DNA from: Rhodopseudomonas palustris
GTDB taxonomy: Bacteria; Pseudomonadota; Alphaproteobacteria; Rhizobiales; Xanthobacteraceae
Assembly (NCBI RefSeq): GCF_003226555.1
Contig: NZ_QKQS01000008.1
Span: 62,001-126,000 of the forward strand
Reading direction: 5' to 3'
DNA length: 64,000 nt
The notes below the pieces were generated by a model. The model ran no database searches, was not told the origin of the DNA, and saw only the letters and a program-made list of their open reading frames with translations. Each line of letters begins with the position of its first letter. Positions within the stretch are counted from its first letter, which is position 1. Below are positions 41,227 through 52,537 of this stretch, piece after piece. The translations under genes were made by a program, and so were the position numbers.

Positions 41227-42081
41227 TTACCTGACCGAAAAATTCACCGGCACGGTGAAATTCAGCGACGCCTGAGTGATCTCCGGCGGGAATGCCGGCA
41301 GCGGCTGCGCCCGGCGCACCATCGCCAACGTTTCGGCATCGAGTGCGGCGCTACCCGACGAGCGGGCCAGTCGCGCGCCGAGTACCTGCCCGCCGCGCCC
41401 GACCGTGAAGCTCAGCGTCGCGGTGCCCTGCACGCCGGAGGCGCGTGCCTCGGACGGATAGCGCTTGAAGCGCTGCAGATGCGCCGCCAGACGCTGACGA
41501 TAGGTCGGCAGCACAGCAGCGGCGCGGGCGCCGGCGAGCGCCGCCATCGCGTCGGCGGCCCGGCGTTCGGCGCGCTGCGGCGCGCTGGTCCGCGGTGCCG
41601 GCGGGCGCTCGGACGGATGCCGCTTGGCGGTGCGTTCGCGCCGCTTCGGCGGCTCGCGCTTCGGCTCGACCTTTTTCGGCTGTTCAATCTTCACCGGCTG
41701 CGGCTTGTCCGGCTCAGGGGCCGCTTGCGCTTCCGGCGGCAGTGCCACCTTCGGCTTCGGCTGCGGCGGTGTCGGTTCGATCTCCGGCGCCGCGGCCGCC
41801 TGCGGCGTCGGCTCAGGCTCCGGTACGGGTTCCGGCGCTTCGGCCTCCTGCATTTCCGGGCCCGGCGCCAGATCGAGCGGGCTCGGCTGCGGCGACGCCG
41901 TCGCCGGTGCCATGTCGACCATGATCGCGGCCAGCGGCTCGCCCGGCGGTGGCGCTTGCGTGTAGTACGCCATCGCCGCCGCGACCGCGGCGGCGTGCAC
42001 GCCGACGATCACCGCGGCCGACAGCAGCCATCGCGACGCTCCCGGCGCCGCGGCGGTATCGTGCAGCGCGCGGGCGTTCAT
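41227..42081 (-). CDS. tonB: TonB energy transducer
   Basis: 284 residues. One N-terminal helix ([21 protein letters not shown]), a long Pro/Glu/Lys-rich periplasmic spacer ([27 protein letters not shown]) and a C-terminal TonB domain with [20 protein letters not shown] and [11 protein letters not shown]. Carries proton-motive energy from ExbBD to outer-membrane receptors such as HmuR. ATG overlaps the exbD stop by 4 bp. Last gene of the hmuR-hmuQ-hutX-exbB-exbD-tonB row. Confidence 0.9.
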   Translation of the reverse strand: MNARALHDTAAAPGASRWLLSAAVIVGVHAAAVAAAMAYYTQAPPPGEPLAAIMVDMAPATASPQPSPLDLAPGPEMQEAEAPEPVPEPEPTPQAAAAPEIEPTPPQPKPKVALPPEAQAAPEPDKPQPVKIEQPKKVEPKREPPKRRERTAKRHPSERPPAPRTSAPQRAERRAADAMAALAGARAAAVLPTYRQRLAAHLQRFKRYPSEARASGVQGTATLSFTVGRGGQVLGARLARSSGSAALDAETLAMVRRAQPLPAFPPEITQASLNFTVPVNFSVR

Positions 42082-42512
42082 GGCTGCGCGGCGCGGCCGT
42101 CCAATCCGACCAACGCCACCTTCAGATAGCCGGCATCGCGCAGCAGGTTCATCGCCGCCATTAGATCGCCGTAGCTCACCGCCTTGTCGGCGCGCAGGAA
42201 GATGCGCTCGTCCTTGTTGCCGCTGGTCGCCGCGTCGAGCGCGGGGATCAGCGCATCGCGCGACACCGTCTCCTCGCCGAGCGCCAGCGATAGATCCGGC
42301 TTGAGCGACACGAACACCGGCTTGTCTGGCCGCTGCTGCGGCTCGGAGGTGCTGGCCGGAAGATCGACGCCGACGTCGACGGTGGCGAGCGGAGCGGCGA
42401 CCATGAAGATGATCAACAGCACCAGCATCACATCGATGAACGGCGTGACGTTGATCTCGTGTGCCTCCACCATGTCGTCGTCGCCGCGTCGGCTCGCGAT
42501 CTTCACTGCCAT
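42078..42512 (-). CDS. exbD: ExbD proton-channel subunit
   Basis: 144 residues. [21 protein letters not shown] contains the essential Asp of the single membrane helix. The periplasmic part continues [14 protein letters not shown] and ends VALVGLDG. Forms the motor complex with ExbB and TonB. ATG 42512 lies 5 bp after the exbB stop and the frame before it does not look coding. Confidence 0.92.
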   Translation of the reverse strand: MAVKIASRRGDDDMVEAHEINVTPFIDVMLVLLIIFMVAAPLATVDVGVDLPASTSEPQQRPDKPVFVSLKPDLSLALGEETVSRDALIPALDAATSGNKDERIFLRADKAVSYGDLMAAMNLLRDAGYLKVALVGLDGRAAQP

Positions 42513-42517
42513 CGTTC

Positions 42518-43315
42518 TCACCTCACCGCACGCGCACGCAACGACGGCCGCGCCGCCTCGCGGCTGATCATCAGCAGCAACTGGGTGGATGCGTCGCCGA
42601 GCAGTGCCCGATACGCAGACACCCGCCGCGTCAGATGATTGTAGATCACCACCGCCGGGATCGCAGCGACGAGGCCGAGCGCGGTGGCGAGCAGCGCCTC
42701 GGCGATGCCCGGCGCAACCACCGCCAGATTGGTGGCGTTGGCCTTGGAGATGCCGATGAACGCATTCATGATTCCCCACACCGTGCCGAACAGGCCGACG
42801 AACGGCGCCACCGCCCCGATGCTGGCGAGCAGCCCGGTGCCGATCGCCGCGCGCCGCGCCTCCGCCGCCTCGACCCGCTCCAGCCGTAGCGCCACCCGCT
42901 CACGAAAACCGTCGTCCTGCGCACCGCCGGACAGGCTGGCCTCGCGATCGACGGTTTGAATCATTTGCGCCACCGCGTCGCGCTGATCGGCGGTCTCCGC
43001 CGCGGCCTGCTGCAGCGTGGTGTCACTCTCCAGCCGGTCGAGACCGCGCTGCGCCACCGCGACGTTGCGGCGCAGTTCGATCGACTTCGCCAGCCACACC
43101 GTCCACGCCGCCAGCGATGCCGCCACCAGGCCGACCATCACCGTCTTCACCACGACGTCGGCGCCGAGGAACATCCCCCACGGCGACAGATCGCGCGGCA
43201 GCGTCGCCAGATCGGCCGCCGCCCAGGCATCCCCCGGCAGCGCCGCGGCGACAATGGCCAACGCCGCCATCGCAGCACCGGCCGGCAGCGCCGCGGCGCC
43301 TTGGGGTTTACGCAT
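42518..43315 (-). CDS. exbB: ExbB proton-channel subunit
   Basis: 265 residues. An N-terminal hydrophobic signal-like segment, then a periplasmic stretch, and three membrane helices of the MotA/ExbB fold: [40 protein letters not shown] and the last helix [19 protein letters not shown] 43315 overlaps the hutX end by 8 bp. Part of the TonB motor serving haem uptake. Confidence 0.92.
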   Translation of the reverse strand: MRKPQGAAALPAGAAMAALAIVAAALPGDAWAAADLATLPRDLSPWGMFLGADVVVKTVMVGLVAASLAAWTVWLAKSIELRRNVAVAQRGLDRLESDTTLQQAAAETADQRDAVAQMIQTVDREASLSGGAQDDGFRERVALRLERVEAAEARRAAIGTGLLASIGAVAPFVGLFGTVWGIMNAFIGISKANATNLAVVAPGIAEALLATALGLVAAIPAVVIYNHLTRRVSAYRALLGDASTQLLLMISREAARPSLRARAVR

Positions 43316-43844
43316 TGCGCGCCTCACTGAACTGCTCGGCAAGCGCATGGAACTTGGCCAATTGGTCGCCGCGCAGCTCGCGATTGGCGTCGCGGCCAAC
43401 GAACACCTTGAACATGACGCCGCCGTCGCGGTTGAGGAACGCCACGAAGGCGCTGGCCTTGCCCATGAACGGGCGCTCGACGAAAGCCAGCGCACCGCAA
43501 TTGTCATGACGCAGATGGCCGTGCAGGCCCTTCGGCTGCATCAGGTTGAAGTAACCGCGGCTGACCTCGCCGCGCGGCACTTCTCCGGTGAACTCGAAGA
43601 TCGCGTCCTCGGTGTGCACGATCAGCGTCACCTCGCCCCAAGTCGCGATGTCGTTCATCGCCGCGGCGAAGCCGTCACCGGGGCCGAGCCGGACCATGCC
43701 GTCCGGCAGCGCTTCGATCACCGCCTGCGGCGACACGTTCCACTGCTTGGCGACCTCCTCGATCACGGCGGCCGGATTGGCCGCCATGAAGGCGCGAAGA
43801 TCCCCGGTCTCGGACGTCACCACCGATGCCGCTGCAGTCGCCAT
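43308..43844 (-). CDS. hutX: Haem utilisation cytosolic carrier HutX
   Basis: 178 residues. Starts with AAASVVTSETGDLRAFMAANP, then the family blocks KQWNVSPQAVIEALPDGM, WGEVTLIVHTEDAIFEFTGEVP and GYFNLMQPKGLHGHL. HutX/ChuX proteins bind haem in the cytoplasm and pass it to degradation enzymes such as HutW. AAGGAGAG lies before ATG 43844. Between hmuQ and exbB in one operon. Confidence 0.87.
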   Translation of the reverse strand: MATAAASVVTSETGDLRAFMAANPAAVIEEVAKQWNVSPQAVIEALPDGMVRLGPGDGFAAAMNDIATWGEVTLIVHTEDAIFEFTGEVPRGEVSRGYFNLMQPKGLHGHLRHDNCGALAFVERPFMGKASAFVAFLNRDGGVMFKVFVGRDANRELRGDQLAKFHALAEQFSEARNA

Positions 43845-43861
43845 CACACTCTCCTTCGGTC

Positions 43862-44194
43862 TCACGCCGCCGCGGCTTTGCGCTCGCTGCGGATCACCTC
43901 GAATCCCTCGAACCGCGGATGGCCGAGATAAATGCTCTGCCCGGTGTCGTTGCCGGCGCGGGCATGGGAGCGCCGGAACTGCTCGGACGTGGTCCACGCC
44001 TCGAACGCCGCCTTGCTGGCCCAGGTGGTGTGGGTGGCGTACAGCGTGTGGTCCTCCGCCACCGGCCCCTTCAGCAGATGAAACTCGACGAACCCGTCCA
44101 TCTCGCTGAGATAGGATTCCCGCGTCGCCCAGATATCCTCGAAGGTCTGCTCGGCGCCGCGTTTCACTTGAAATCGATTCATCGCGATGAACAT
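43862..44194 (-). CDS. hmuQ: IsdG/HmuQ-type haem-degrading monooxygenase
   Basis: 110 residues of the ABM/IsdG fold: MNRFQVKRGAEQTFEDIW, GFVEFHLLKGP, THTTWASKAAFEAWTTSEQFRRSH with the His that ligates haem iron, and GHPRFEGFEVI. In Bradyrhizobium japonicum, HmuQ opens haem with O2 to release iron. GGAGACG precedes ATG 44194; a later ATG is at 44182. Located directly after the receptor gene hmuR. Confidence 0.85.
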   Translation of the reverse strand: MFIAMNRFQVKRGAEQTFEDIWATRESYLSEMDGFVEFHLLKGPVAEDHTLYATHTTWASKAAFEAWTTSEQFRRSHARAGNDTGQSIYLGHPRFEGFEVIRSERKAAAA

Positions 44195-44271
44195 CTCGTC
44201 TCCTTGCTGGCTTGTGTTTCGCTGGCTTGTTGCTCTGGCTCGTCGTGCTCCGGCCCGCTCGGGGCCGGACT

Positions 44272-46611
44272 TCACGCCCCCCCAAAATGGACCTTGATGC
44301 CGCCCTTGTAGACCACGCCCGGGCCGGGGCTGCTGAACAGAATGTCGTTCTGCGAGGTGCCGTCGGTCGACGATCCAGGGATCGCATACGGACGATAGTA
44401 GTTGTTGAGCAGATTATCGATCGAGAAGTTCAGCGTGACGTCCGGCGTCGGCCGATAGGCGACGTTGAGGTTGACGAGATCGTAGGAGGTTCCGGGCAGA
44501 TAGCCGGCCGGCAGATTGGTGTTGGCGGCATACGACGCCCATTGGGCCGCGATCGTCAACTGCCGGTCGAGCAACCGCAGCCCGCCGGTGGTGACGACCT
44601 TACGGGCCGGAATCGATGCAAGGCCAAGGCCGGTGTCGGGATTGGTGCCACGGATCACCGCGGCGTTGACGCCGACGAACCAGGTTCCCGCATCGTAATT
44701 GGTCTCGACCTCGACGCCTTCGATCCGGGCACGCGGGATGTTCTGATACTGATAATATTTGCTGTACAGGCCGAACGCCGGGCCGAGCTGCGACACCTGC
44801 GGCGCCGAGCCGACCAGTTCGATATAGTTGTCGACGTCGTTGCGGAAGGCGTTGATCTTGCCGCGGAAGCTGTCGGAAGCCGCGAAGATGCCGTCGTATT
44901 TCAGGTTGATACCGACTTCCTTGTTCTTGCCGACTTCGGGCCGCAGCCCGGCGTTCGGGATCAGGCAGAACAGGCCGGTGGAGCCGTCGCCGCAGGTGAA
45001 CAGTGCCGGCCCGCCGCCGGTGACGTGGGCGCCGGAGATTAGCGTCTCCGTGATCGACGGCGCGCGGTAACCTTCGGCATAGGCGACATACGGGGTGAAG
45101 CCGGCGATCGGCGTCAGACCCAGCGTCACCTTCGGCGACAGCCGGCTGCCGCTGGCGGTGGTCGATTGCGAATTCAGCTCGTAATGATCGTAGCGCGCCG
45201 CGCCGATCACTTCGAGCCATTGCGCGTAGTTATTCTTCACCTGGATGAAGCCGCCCGACACCGTGCGCTCGCCGCCCGGCGTGGTGACGTTGGAATTGCC
45301 ACGGTTGTCCCAGGTCGTCACCTTGTCGTTGAAGGCGTCGACGCCGTAAGTGACTGCGGTGCGCCAATTGCCGTATTCGAACCGCGAGGTGTTGTGGGCG
45401 TCGATCCCGATGGTGTCGAGGTTGTAACCACGCTGGTCACCGATACAGCCGGAAATGTTGTTGCCGTAGTTGCCGGCGCCGCAATAACCCGCGCCGCTGG
45501 TCGAATAGTGGTAGGTCTTGGTCTGGTCGCTGGTGGTGCGATTACCGTACAGATTGATGTTCCAGTCGAACCAAGTGTCGTCCGGCCGCGAATATTTCCA
45601 GCTCAAGGTGCCGGTGTAGTTTCGCAGATTGGTGCCGTACACCGAGGATCCCTGATACAGCGCGCGCTGCGCCGCTGTGAGCACCGGACCGCGGTTGAAC
45701 TGACCGACGTCGTAGTTGAAGTCCTGGAAGATGCCGCCGATCTTGACCTCGTGGCCGTCGGCCGGCCGCACCGTGAATTTCAGCAAGCCGGCGGCGAGAT
45801 CATTACCGGTGTTGCCGATCTCGGTGCCGGCGCCGTCCTTATAGTTTCCTTGCGTGCGGTACACCGCGCCGCCGAACACGTCGACGCTGGGATCGACCCG
45901 GACGCCGCCGAACACCGAACCGAGCCCGCGCGCATTGTTACTGCCGTAGGAGCCGCTGAGGTCGACGCCCCAGCGCTCGCCGGCGCGCACCACGTCATCG
46001 ATGTCCTTGGTGCGGAACGACACCACGCCGCCGATCGCGCCGGAGCCGTAGATGTTGGCGCTCGGTCCGCGCACCACGTCGATGCCGCCGATCAGTTCGG
46101 GATCGAGGAAGAACGAGCCCTGCGCGCCGTGGCCGGAGCGCTGATAGTTCTGCCGCGCGCCGTCGACTACCACGGCGACGCGGCCGAAATCCTGCAAGCC
46201 GCGAATGTTGATCGAGGTCGACGGCTCGTCACCACGGTCCTGGAACGACACACCCGGGGTTGCGACGAACACATCCTGAAGCCGGTTCGGCGGAAATTGC
46301 TGGATCTGCTGCAGCGTGATCGCGCTGGCCGGCGCCAGCGCGTCGACCGCCTTCTCCTCGTTCTTGGTCGCCACCACCGTGATGGCGTCGAGCGACTGCG
46401 TCGAGCCCGCCGCCTGGGCATAGGCGTCGCGCGGGTTCGTGGCTGGCGCCGCCAGCTGCGCCGCGCGCGCGGCACGGTCGCGCTTCACCTGTGTCTGCGA
46501 TGGCGACGATGCATGTCCGGTCGCGGTCTGCGCAGCAGCCGGCGCAGTCGCCAATGCGACGACGGATACAGATAGCAATAGCGCGTAGGCGCGCGAGTTC
46601 AGCCCCACCAT
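44272..46611 (-). CDS. hmuR: TonB-dependent haem/haemoglobin receptor HmuR
   Basis: 779 residues. Signal peptide (about 1-28, ending APAAAQ), a TonB box/plug region with SLDAITVVATKNEEK, NRLQDVFVATPGVSFQDRG and INIRGLQDFGRVAVVVDGARQNY, then a 22-strand barrel. YRAPSITE and NAGLRPEVGKN correspond to the FRAP and NPNL boxes of haem receptors. Ends with the barrel signature IKVHFGGA-like GGIKVHF. Imports haem across the outer membrane using TonB energy. A candidate Irr motif lies upstream at 46757-46771. Confidence 0.9.
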   Translation of the reverse strand: MVGLNSRAYALLLSVSVVALATAPAAAQTATGHASSPSQTQVKRDRAARAAQLAAPATNPRDAYAQAAGSTQSLDAITVVATKNEEKAVDALAPASAITLQQIQQFPPNRLQDVFVATPGVSFQDRGDEPSTSINIRGLQDFGRVAVVVDGARQNYQRSGHGAQGSFFLDPELIGGIDVVRGPSANIYGSGAIGGVVSFRTKDIDDVVRAGERWGVDLSGSYGSNNARGLGSVFGGVRVDPSVDVFGGAVYRTQGNYKDGAGTEIGNTGNDLAAGLLKFTVRPADGHEVKIGGIFQDFNYDVGQFNRGPVLTAAQRALYQGSSVYGTNLRNYTGTLSWKYSRPDDTWFDWNINLYGNRTTSDQTKTYHYSTSGAGYCGAGNYGNNISGCIGDQRGYNLDTIGIDAHNTSRFEYGNWRTAVTYGVDAFNDKVTTWDNRGNSNVTTPGGERTVSGGFIQVKNNYAQWLEVIGAARYDHYELNSQSTTASGSRLSPKVTLGLTPIAGFTPYVAYAEGYRAPSITETLISGAHVTGGGPALFTCGDGSTGLFCLIPNAGLRPEVGKNKEVGINLKYDGIFAASDSFRGKINAFRNDVDNYIELVGSAPQVSQLGPAFGLYSKYYQYQNIPRARIEGVEVETNYDAGTWFVGVNAAVIRGTNPDTGLGLASIPARKVVTTGGLRLLDRQLTIAAQWASYAANTNLPAGYLPGTSYDLVNLNVAYRPTPDVTLNFSIDNLLNNYYRPYAIPGSSTDGTSQNDILFSSPGPGVVYKGGIKVHFGGA

Positions 46612-46756
46612 GACAGCCCCAGTATGGTTAGTTGAATCTGGCTGGCGGGCTCGCCCCGAGGCGGCTGGCTGGCAATTCTCCGTCAGCACAACTGCTAACG
46701 GCTGTCATTTTTGGTAACCGAGCCAAAACGCCGGGTCAATCGGAGTCGGGCGCTGA

Positions 46757-46771
46757 TTAAAGCAATTATAA
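46757..46771. promoter_or_regulatory. Candidate Irr (ICE-like) box upstream of hmuR
   Basis: TTAAAGCAATTATAA, close to the TTAnAnnnnTTnTAA layout of ICE boxes and nearly the same as the motif at 49190. It lies 146 bp before the hmuR start. Confidence 0.45.
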
Positions 46772-46804
46772 CCAGTCCGTGATCGCCGCCGCGCCGACGC
46801 GTCA

Positions 46805-47487
46805 TCAGCGCGTCGCAGCGCGGCTCGCTGATGCCGCGACGGCGAGATCGAATTCGGCAATATCGGCCGGCTCCGCCGGCAGGGTGCTACGATCGACCGC
46901 GGACAACACCCGGCCGATACTTGCCGGCGTCGCCAGCGCATCGAGCAACAACGTGGCGAGATCGGCCCGCGCGATCCGGCCGTGCGCCCGCGGATCGTCG
47001 TACAGCGCCCCCTGCCCGGTCGGCTCGCCATCGGTCAGCCCACCCGGACGCACGATCGTCCAGTCGAGCGCGCTGTGCCGCAGATGATCTTCGGCGCGGG
47101 TCTTGGCGTCGAGCACCGGCCCGATCGCGGCAACGATTCGTTCCGACGCATAAGCGCGGCTGTCACCGCAAGCGAGCGACGACACCTGCAGGACGCGCCG
47201 CACGCCGCACGCCAGCGCCGCATCGGAGATCGCGTTGTTGCCGATCTCGTCGATCAGCAGCGCATCAGGTCCGGCGCCGCCGATCGTCGAGACGATCGCC
47301 TGCGGCTTCAACCCGTTCAGCACCGCCGCGACAGAGCTGGTATCGGCCAGATCGACGCGCGCGACGCCGGCAATACCATTCAGTTCGTTGAGCCGCGCCT
47401 CGTCGCGTCCCGCGACGAGCACCGTCCAGCCGCGCGCCACGCCTTGCGCGACAAGATGCCGCCCGGTGCGCCCGGTAGCTCCGAAAA

Positions 47488-47500
<13 letters not shown>
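46805..47500 (-). CDS. ChuY-like NAD(P)-binding reductase
   Basis: 231 residues. Rossmann motif GATGRTGRH near the N-terminus, then an atypical SDR fold with TIGGAGPDAL and WTIVRPGGLTDGE. The same kind of protein (ChuY) sits next to ChuW and ChuX in enterohaemorrhagic E. coli and reduces the open-chain tetrapyrrole anaerobilin. Overlaps the hutW stop by 13 bp, so they are co-translated. GAGGGC precedes ATG 47500. Role here by context. Confidence 0.75.
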
Positions 47501-48936
<1,436 letters not shown>

Positions 48937-49272
48937 TCTCACGACCCGCGCTCCATTGTGGGACGGGCAGTATCGGCGCAGCCGCGCGTCGCACGGTCAG
49001 CCGACGCATGCACGTGCGGATAGCTGGCCGCACCGACCATCCGATCACACTCGTTATTTGTAAAAAGCTGCTGGCGGGCGCTGCGAAACGCAGGGAGCTG
49101 GCTGGCGACGGCGGCCCGCCGACATCGGCGTTCCGTGCATTGCAACTTACGATGTGCGCTGCCGCGCGCTCAAGCGTCAATCCCGCCGTTTATAGTAATT
49201 ATAAGACACATTTTTCGATCACCGCTTATAACGAACGTCAATCGTCGAACCGGCAACAACGACAGAAACCGA
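48937..49272. other. Divergent control region between hutW and hemP
   Basis: About 336 bp. It holds the TTATA-N5-TATAA motif at 49190-49204. No other ORF or RNA gene is evident. Confidence 0.5.
49190..49204. promoter_or_regulatory. Candidate Irr (ICE-like) box upstream of hemP-hmuTUV
   Basis: TTATAGTAATTATAA, a palindrome of TTATA and TATAA with 5 bases between. It matches the motif before hmuR at 13 of 15 positions and lies 69 bp before the hemP start. Confidence 0.5.
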
Positions 49273-49476
49273 ATGATGACAGGATCCGAACGATTTGGCG
49301 CAGATGCGGCGCGGCCGGCGGCAGGCTCGGGCGACACCCGCGCGATCAGTATCGTCGGCAACCAGATCAACAGCCGCGAGCTGTTCACGTTGGACCGCGA
49401 AATCGTCATCGCCCATGGTGACGACCGGTACCGACTTCGACTCACATCACAGAACAAACTGATTTTGACCAAATGA
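49273..49476 (+). CDS. hemP: Haemin uptake protein HemP/HmuP
   Basis: 67 residues. The C-terminal half carries the family signature: SRELFTLDREIVIAHGDDRYRLRLTSQNKLILTK split as IVIAHGDDRYRLRLTSQN plus KLILTK. In Bradyrhizobium HmuP is a co-activator of hmuR with Irr. Two ATGs in a row (49273 and 49276). Its stop overlaps the hmuT start by 4 bp. First gene of the plus-strand haem importer operon. Confidence 0.85.
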   Translation: MMTGSERFGADAARPAAGSGDTRAISIVGNQINSRELFTLDREIVIAHGDDRYRLRLTSQNKLILTK

Positions 49477-50447
49477 TTGCGCTGACTACTCTCGCGCGGC
49501 ACCGCCGCGCCCTGCTCGCCGCCACGCTACTCGCCTGCGCAGCCGCGCTGCCGGTGCGGGCCGCCGAGCCGGTCAAGGTGACCGACGCGCATGGCCACGA
49601 CGTCGTGGTCGCCGATTCCTCGCGCACACTGTCGATCGGCGGCGCGATCACCGAAGTGCTGGCGGATCTCGGGCTGGAGAAGCGGATCGCCGGCGTCGAT
49701 TCCACTAGCGTCTATCCGCCCGAAGCTGTCGCTGGAAAGCCCAATGTCGGGTACTTGCGCCAGCTGTCGTCGGAAGGCGTGATCGGCCTCAATCCGACCC
49801 TGATCCTGGCGATGGACTACGCCGGGCCGAAGCAAACCATCGATGCGATCAGTTCGGCCGGTATTCCGATGGTATCGGTGCCGGAGACGTATTCCGAGAA
49901 GGGGTTGCTCGACAAGATCGCGCTGATCGGCCACGCGATGCAGGCGGACAAGGCCGCCACCTGCCTCGCCTCCGCTGTCGGCGACGATTTCGCCACGCTG
50001 CGCAAGCTGCGCGCCGCGATCACCAAGCCGGTGCGGGTGATGTTCGTGATGTCGCTGGTCAACGGCCAGGCGATGGCCGCCGGCCGCAACACGGCGGCCG
50101 ACGCGGTCATCGCGCTCGCCGGCGGCGTCAACGCGATCGACGGCTACGACGGCTACAAGGCGATCAACGACGAAGCGATCGTCGCAGCCCGGCCCGACAT
50201 GGTGCTGACGATCAAGCGCGGCCGGGATTCGTTCGAGGCCGATGCGTTCTACGCCCATCCGGCGTTCGCGCTGACGCCGGCCGGGCAGCACCGCGCCTTC
50301 CTGGCGATGGACGGGCTGTATCTGCTCGGCTTCGGGCCGCGCACACCGGCCGCCGCGATCGAAGTGGCGTCGAAACTCTATCCGCAGCTCGCAGCAGATG
50401 CCGCCGGCTTCAAGCCGAAGGCCACCACGGTCGATTGCCGCTCATGA
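49473..50447 (+). CDS. hmuT: Periplasmic haem-binding protein HmuT
   Basis: 324 residues. Signal peptide to about residue 30 (ending PVRAAEP). Class III binding protein with ITEVLADLGLEKRIAGVDSTSVYP and YLRQLSSEGVIGLNPTLILA; the Tyr in the VGYLRQ segment is a likely haem ligand by family. Hands haem to HmuUV. Overlaps both neighbours by ATGA, so the set is translationally coupled. Confidence 0.92.
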   Translation: MIALTTLARHRRALLAATLLACAAALPVRAAEPVKVTDAHGHDVVVADSSRTLSIGGAITEVLADLGLEKRIAGVDSTSVYPPEAVAGKPNVGYLRQLSSEGVIGLNPTLILAMDYAGPKQTIDAISSAGIPMVSVPETYSEKGLLDKIALIGHAMQADKAATCLASAVGDDFATLRKLRAAITKPVRVMFVMSLVNGQAMAAGRNTAADAVIALAGGVNAIDGYDGYKAINDEAIVAARPDMVLTIKRGRDSFEADAFYAHPAFALTPAGQHRAFLAMDGLYLLGFGPRTPAAAIEVASKLYPQLAADAAGFKPKATTVDCRS

Positions 50448-51526
50448 GCGTGCTCGCACTGCATCGCCGCGGTCGCACCGGCGCGCCGCGCCCGCCTGCG
50501 GGGCAGGCTTTGGCAGTGCTCGGTATGGTGCTGATCGCCGCGATTGCGCTGGCGCTGACGGTCGGCGCCGCCGGCATTCCACTATCACGGCTGCCCGCCG
50601 CGCTCGGCCTGTCCGGCGCCGCGGCCGATCCCACCACCACCCGCGATCAGCTCGTGCTGTGGTCGATCCGGATGCCGCGCATCCTCACCGCCGCGATCGT
50701 CGGCAGCCTGCTCGCCGCCGCCGGCGCGCTGATGCAGGGTCTGTTTCGCAATCCGCTGGCCGATCCGGCGCTGGTCGGAGTCTCGAGCGGCGGCGCCTTC
50801 GGCGCGGCCGCCTCGATCGTGTTCCTCGAGCATGTGCTCGGCCCGCATCTGCGGGGCCTGCAGGAATATCTGCTGGCGTTTGCCGCCTTCGCCGGCTCGC
50901 TGGTGACCACCATCCTGCTGTACCGGATCGCCAGCCGCTCCGGCCGCACCTCGATCGCGCTGTTTCTCCTCGCCGGCCTTGCGATCGCAGCGATCGCCAA
51001 TGCCGGGCTCGGTGTCTTGGTGTTCGTCGCCGACGATCGCCAGCTCCGCGACATCACCTTCTGGATGCTCGGCTCGCTCAGCGGCGCCAACTGGGCCAAG
51101 ACCGCCTCCACCGCAACGGTGCTGCTGATCGCGCTGCTGGTGCTGCAGCGTATCGCCGGCCGGCTCGATCTTCTGGTTCTCGGCGAAACCGAGGCCTATC
51201 ACAGCGGCGTCGACGTTGAGCGGCTAAAGCGGGTGACCATCGTGCTGGTATCGGCGATGGCCGGCGTCGCGGTCGCGGTCGCCGGCGTGGTCGGATTCGT
51301 CGGCATCGTGGTGCCGCATCTGCTCAGGCTGGTGATCGGCCCGTCGCATCGGCTGCTGCTGCCGGCCTCGGCCTGCCTCGGCGCGGTGATGCTGCTGATC
51401 GCCGACACCGTCGCGCGGACCATCGTGGCGCCGGCCGAAATGCCGATCGGCATTCTCACCGCCGCGATCGGTGCGCCGTTCTTCCTAGCCATCCTCCTGC
51501 GGCAGCGCAAGCTGGTCGGCCCATGA
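50444..51526 (+). CDS. hmuU: Haem ABC transporter permease HmuU
   Basis: 360 residues, FecCD family. About nine or ten hydrophobic helices; PRILTAAIVGSLLAAAGALMQGLFRNPLADPALVG and GVVGFVGIVVPHLLRLVIGPSHR (split here in segments: RILTAAIVGSLLAAAGALMQ; VGFVGIVVPHLLRL) are the characteristic blocks. ATG 50444 overlaps hmuT and the end overlaps hmuV by 4 bp. Confidence 0.92.
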   Translation: MSVLALHRRGRTGAPRPPAGQALAVLGMVLIAAIALALTVGAAGIPLSRLPAALGLSGAAADPTTTRDQLVLWSIRMPRILTAAIVGSLLAAAGALMQGLFRNPLADPALVGVSSGGAFGAAASIVFLEHVLGPHLRGLQEYLLAFAAFAGSLVTTILLYRIASRSGRTSIALFLLAGLAIAAIANAGLGVLVFVADDRQLRDITFWMLGSLSGANWAKTASTATVLLIALLVLQRIAGRLDLLVLGETEAYHSGVDVERLKRVTIVLVSAMAGVAVAVAGVVGFVGIVVPHLLRLVIGPSHRLLLPASACLGAVMLLIADTVARTIVAPAEMPIGILTAAIGAPFFLAILLRQRKLVGP

Positions 51527-52335
51527 GCGGCGTGCTGAAAGCCGAGGCCGCCTCGTTCGCGCTGCCGGGAGCCGTGCTGGTCGACCGCGTCGATCTCAGC
51601 ATCGCGCAAGGCGAACTGGTGGCGATCGTCGGCCCCAATGGCGCCGGCAAGTCGACGCTGCTGCGGATGCTGTCGGGCGATCTGCGCCCGACCTCCGGCA
51701 CGGTGTCGCTCGATGGACGCGCGCTTGCGGACTACTCGCCGCGCGCGCTCGCCGCCCGGCGCGCGATGCTGGCGCAGCACACCACCGTCTCGTTCCCGTT
51801 TTCGGTGGAAGAGATCGTGGCGATGGGCGCCGACATCGATCCGCGCAAGGCGGCGCCGCTGTTCGACGCCGCGCTGCGCGACGTCGGCCTCGAGCAGTTC
51901 CGCCACCGCAACATCACCACGCTCTCGGGCGGCGAGCAGCAGCGCGCGCATTTCGCCCGCATCCTGGTGCAGTTGTGGAGCGGCGAAGCCGACGCCGGGC
52001 CCGGCCTGCTGCTGCTCGACGAGCCGACCTCCAGCCTCGACATCCGCCACCAGCTCGATCTCGCCGAGACCGCACGGCGCTGCGCCCGCCGCGGCACCAC
52101 GGTGATCGCGATCCTACACGACCTCAACCTCGCGACTCGATTCGCCGACCGCATTGTCGTCTTGCATGGAGGCCGGATCGCCGCCGACGGGACGCCGGCC
52201 GCAGTGCTGCGGCACGAGCTGATCGCCGAGGTGTTCGACGTCGCTCTGACCGTCAATACCGACGACGCCGGCCAGCCTTTCGTGCTGCCGGAACTGGCGG
52301 ACGATCGCCGCACCGCCGCGCGCCTCACCGGTTAG
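51523..52335 (+). CDS. hmuV: Haem ABC transporter ATPase HmuV
   Basis: 270 residues. Walker A GPNGAGKSTL, signature LSGGEQQRAHFAR, Walker B LLLLDEPTSSLDIRHQ and the switch His in ILHDLNLATRFADR. Drives haem import through HmuU. A terminator follows at 52387. Confidence 0.93.
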   Translation: MSGVLKAEAASFALPGAVLVDRVDLSIAQGELVAIVGPNGAGKSTLLRMLSGDLRPTSGTVSLDGRALADYSPRALAARRAMLAQHTTVSFPFSVEEIVAMGADIDPRKAAPLFDAALRDVGLEQFRHRNITTLSGGEQQRAHFARILVQLWSGEADAGPGLLLLDEPTSSLDIRHQLDLAETARRCARRGTTVIAILHDLNLATRFADRIVVLHGGRIAADGTPAAVLRHELIAEVFDVALTVNTDDAGQPFVLPELADDRRTAARLTG

Positions 52336-52386
52336 TACCACCGGCCGCCGGCCCGCGCCCTTCCTCATAGCGATTCTAACCAACCA

Positions 52387-52408
52387 CCGGTCCGATCGGG
52401 CCGGTTTT
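52387..52408 (+). terminator. Rho-independent terminator after hmuV
   Basis: CCGGTCCGATCGGGCCGG folds into a 7-bp stem with GATC loop and is followed by TTTT, 52 bp after the hmuV stop. Confidence 0.6.
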
Positions 52409-52537
52409 GGACCGGTTCAATTTGTCCGGCCAGCGCGCGGCGCTTAGTTTGGACGAGGCGCTGTCGACGCGGGTGCGCGGCGACGTCGATCATCACTGAT
52501 ATTGATTTCATCACCAAGAGGACCGGACGTACAGGCT